From: JACCTI01 sp038237435
Lineage (GTDB): Bacteria; Verrucomicrobiota; Verrucomicrobiia; Chthoniobacterales; UBA10450
Assembly (NCBI GenBank): GCA_038237435.1
Contig: JBBRYT010000001.1
Coordinates: 186,001-250,000, forward strand
Direction: 5' to 3'
Length of the DNA stretch: 64,000 nucleotides
Below are positions 63,646 through 64,000 of this stretch, piece by piece. The notes beneath the pieces are model-generated. The model saw nothing but the letters and a program-made list of their open reading frames with translations, searched no databases and had not been told where the DNA came from. Every line of letters begins with the position of its first letter. Position 1 is the stretch's first letter. Made by a program: the position numbers and the translations under genes.

Positions 63646-64000
63646 ATGAATGTCCGCGGTCAGCATTATCGCACGATTTGGTTGAAGAAGGACAACGCGC
63701 AGGTCGTGCAGCTGATCGATCAGCGATTTCTCCCGCATCAATTTGTCGTTGAGGAAATTCGGACGGTCGAAGAAATGGCACGGGCCATTCGCGAAATGCA
63801 TGTGCGCGGCGCCGGATTGATCGGCGCAGCCGCCGGTTACGGAATGTACCTAGCCGCGACTCAAGGCATGAATCTAGACGAAGCGGCCGCGTGCTTGCAA
63901 GCGACGCGCCCGACGGCGGTGAACCTTGCGTGCGCCATCGAGCGACAATTGGCCAGCGATGACAAACTGAAAACCGCACAAGCGATCGCGGACGAAGACG
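63646..64000 (+). CDS. mtnA: Methylthioribose-1-phosphate isomerase, 3' end outside window
   Basis: Aldose-ketose isomerase of the methionine salvage pathway (eIF2B-like fold). 118 residues are visible from the ATG at 63646. They include the MtnA N-terminal pattern: FVVEEIRTVEEMARAIREMHVRGAGLIGAAAGYGM, and ATRPTAVNLACAI, the residues that line the substrate pocket. The catalytic Cys and Asp would lie beyond the window edge. It is divergent from secG (65-bp gap). Confidence 0.88.
   Translation, partial: MNVRGQHYRTIWLKKDNAQVVQLIDQRFLPHQFVVEEIRTVEEMARAIREMHVRGAGLIGAAAGYGMYLAATQGMNLDEAAACLQATRPTAVNLACAIERQLASDDKLKTAQAIADED

Noticed and set aside
63581..63979. Extended N-terminus of the SecG frame
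   Set aside because: It overlaps mtnA on the other strand, is Arg-rich without SecG features, and SecG starts naturally at 63580.

Overview
The window is a GC-rich, gene-dense bacterial chromosome segment with no integrase, phage block or CRISPR array. The gene mix (a PEP-CTERM secreted protein, VPS10/Asp-box and CAP-domain secreted proteins, a membrane-anchored kinase-like protein, many MocR/APC/GNAT genes, isolated rplM-rpsI) fits a soil-type Verrucomicrobiota (Spartobacteria-like) genome. That assignment is inference from gene content; there is no rRNA here.

Layout. 1-16 kb is mostly housekeeping: a truncated CAP protein, rplM-rpsI, a DUF421 protein, a class V aminotransferase, rnpB, ispH, a peroxiredoxin, an acnA broken by one in-frame TAA, a coiled-coil/TPR protein, tRNA-His, a desaturase, tRNA-Arg and two envelope-glycan-type genes. 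17.1-24.2 kb, all on the minus strand, is a peptide-export locus. It encodes a PpiC-like protein, a C39-peptidase ABC transporter with two cyclic-nucleotide-binding domains, an HlyD-type adaptor and a sigma-54 activator, followed by three tiny genes. The three peptides share a 15-residue leader motif ending in Gly-Gly and look like precursors for the transporter; I know no name for this family. 24.3-30.1 kb is a translationally coupled operon (EamA exporter, cystathionine-synthase-type enzyme, three GNATs, a racemase) divergent from a MocR regulator.

30.9-50.8 kb is largely a nucleoside/pyrimidine catabolic region: deoC, a fungal-type cytosine deaminase, a beta-ureidopropionase-type M20 hydrolase, dihydropyrimidine dehydrogenase, malonate-semialdehyde dehydrogenase, dihydropyrimidinase, a CNT nucleoside transporter, an NCS1 permease and an AGXT2-type beta-alanine transaminase. 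Together these cover cytosine to uracil to beta-alanine to acetyl-CoA. A transmembrane pseudokinase, rtcB, an FAD oxidase and a methyltransferase are interspersed. A short intergenic relic (46421-46541) joins a piece of the permease gene to the tail of the dihydropyrimidinase gene. 50.8-64 kb holds a GlxA-type regulator, a second MocR, two APC amino-acid permeases, a retropepsin-like protease, an unknown Gly-rich protein, a large VPS10/Asp-box protein, secG and the start of mtnA.

Overlying all of this is a dispersed 11-mer, ACTCGTTAGGC. I count 16 exact copies on both strands and 15 more with one mismatch, against about 0.03 exact copies expected by chance. It lies inside genes, often supplies stop codons at gene ends, overlaps some start codons, and once forms an inverted pair containing both stop codons of two convergent genes. 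This resembles the behaviour of DNA uptake sequences in Neisseria and Pasteurellaceae, but its role here is unknown.
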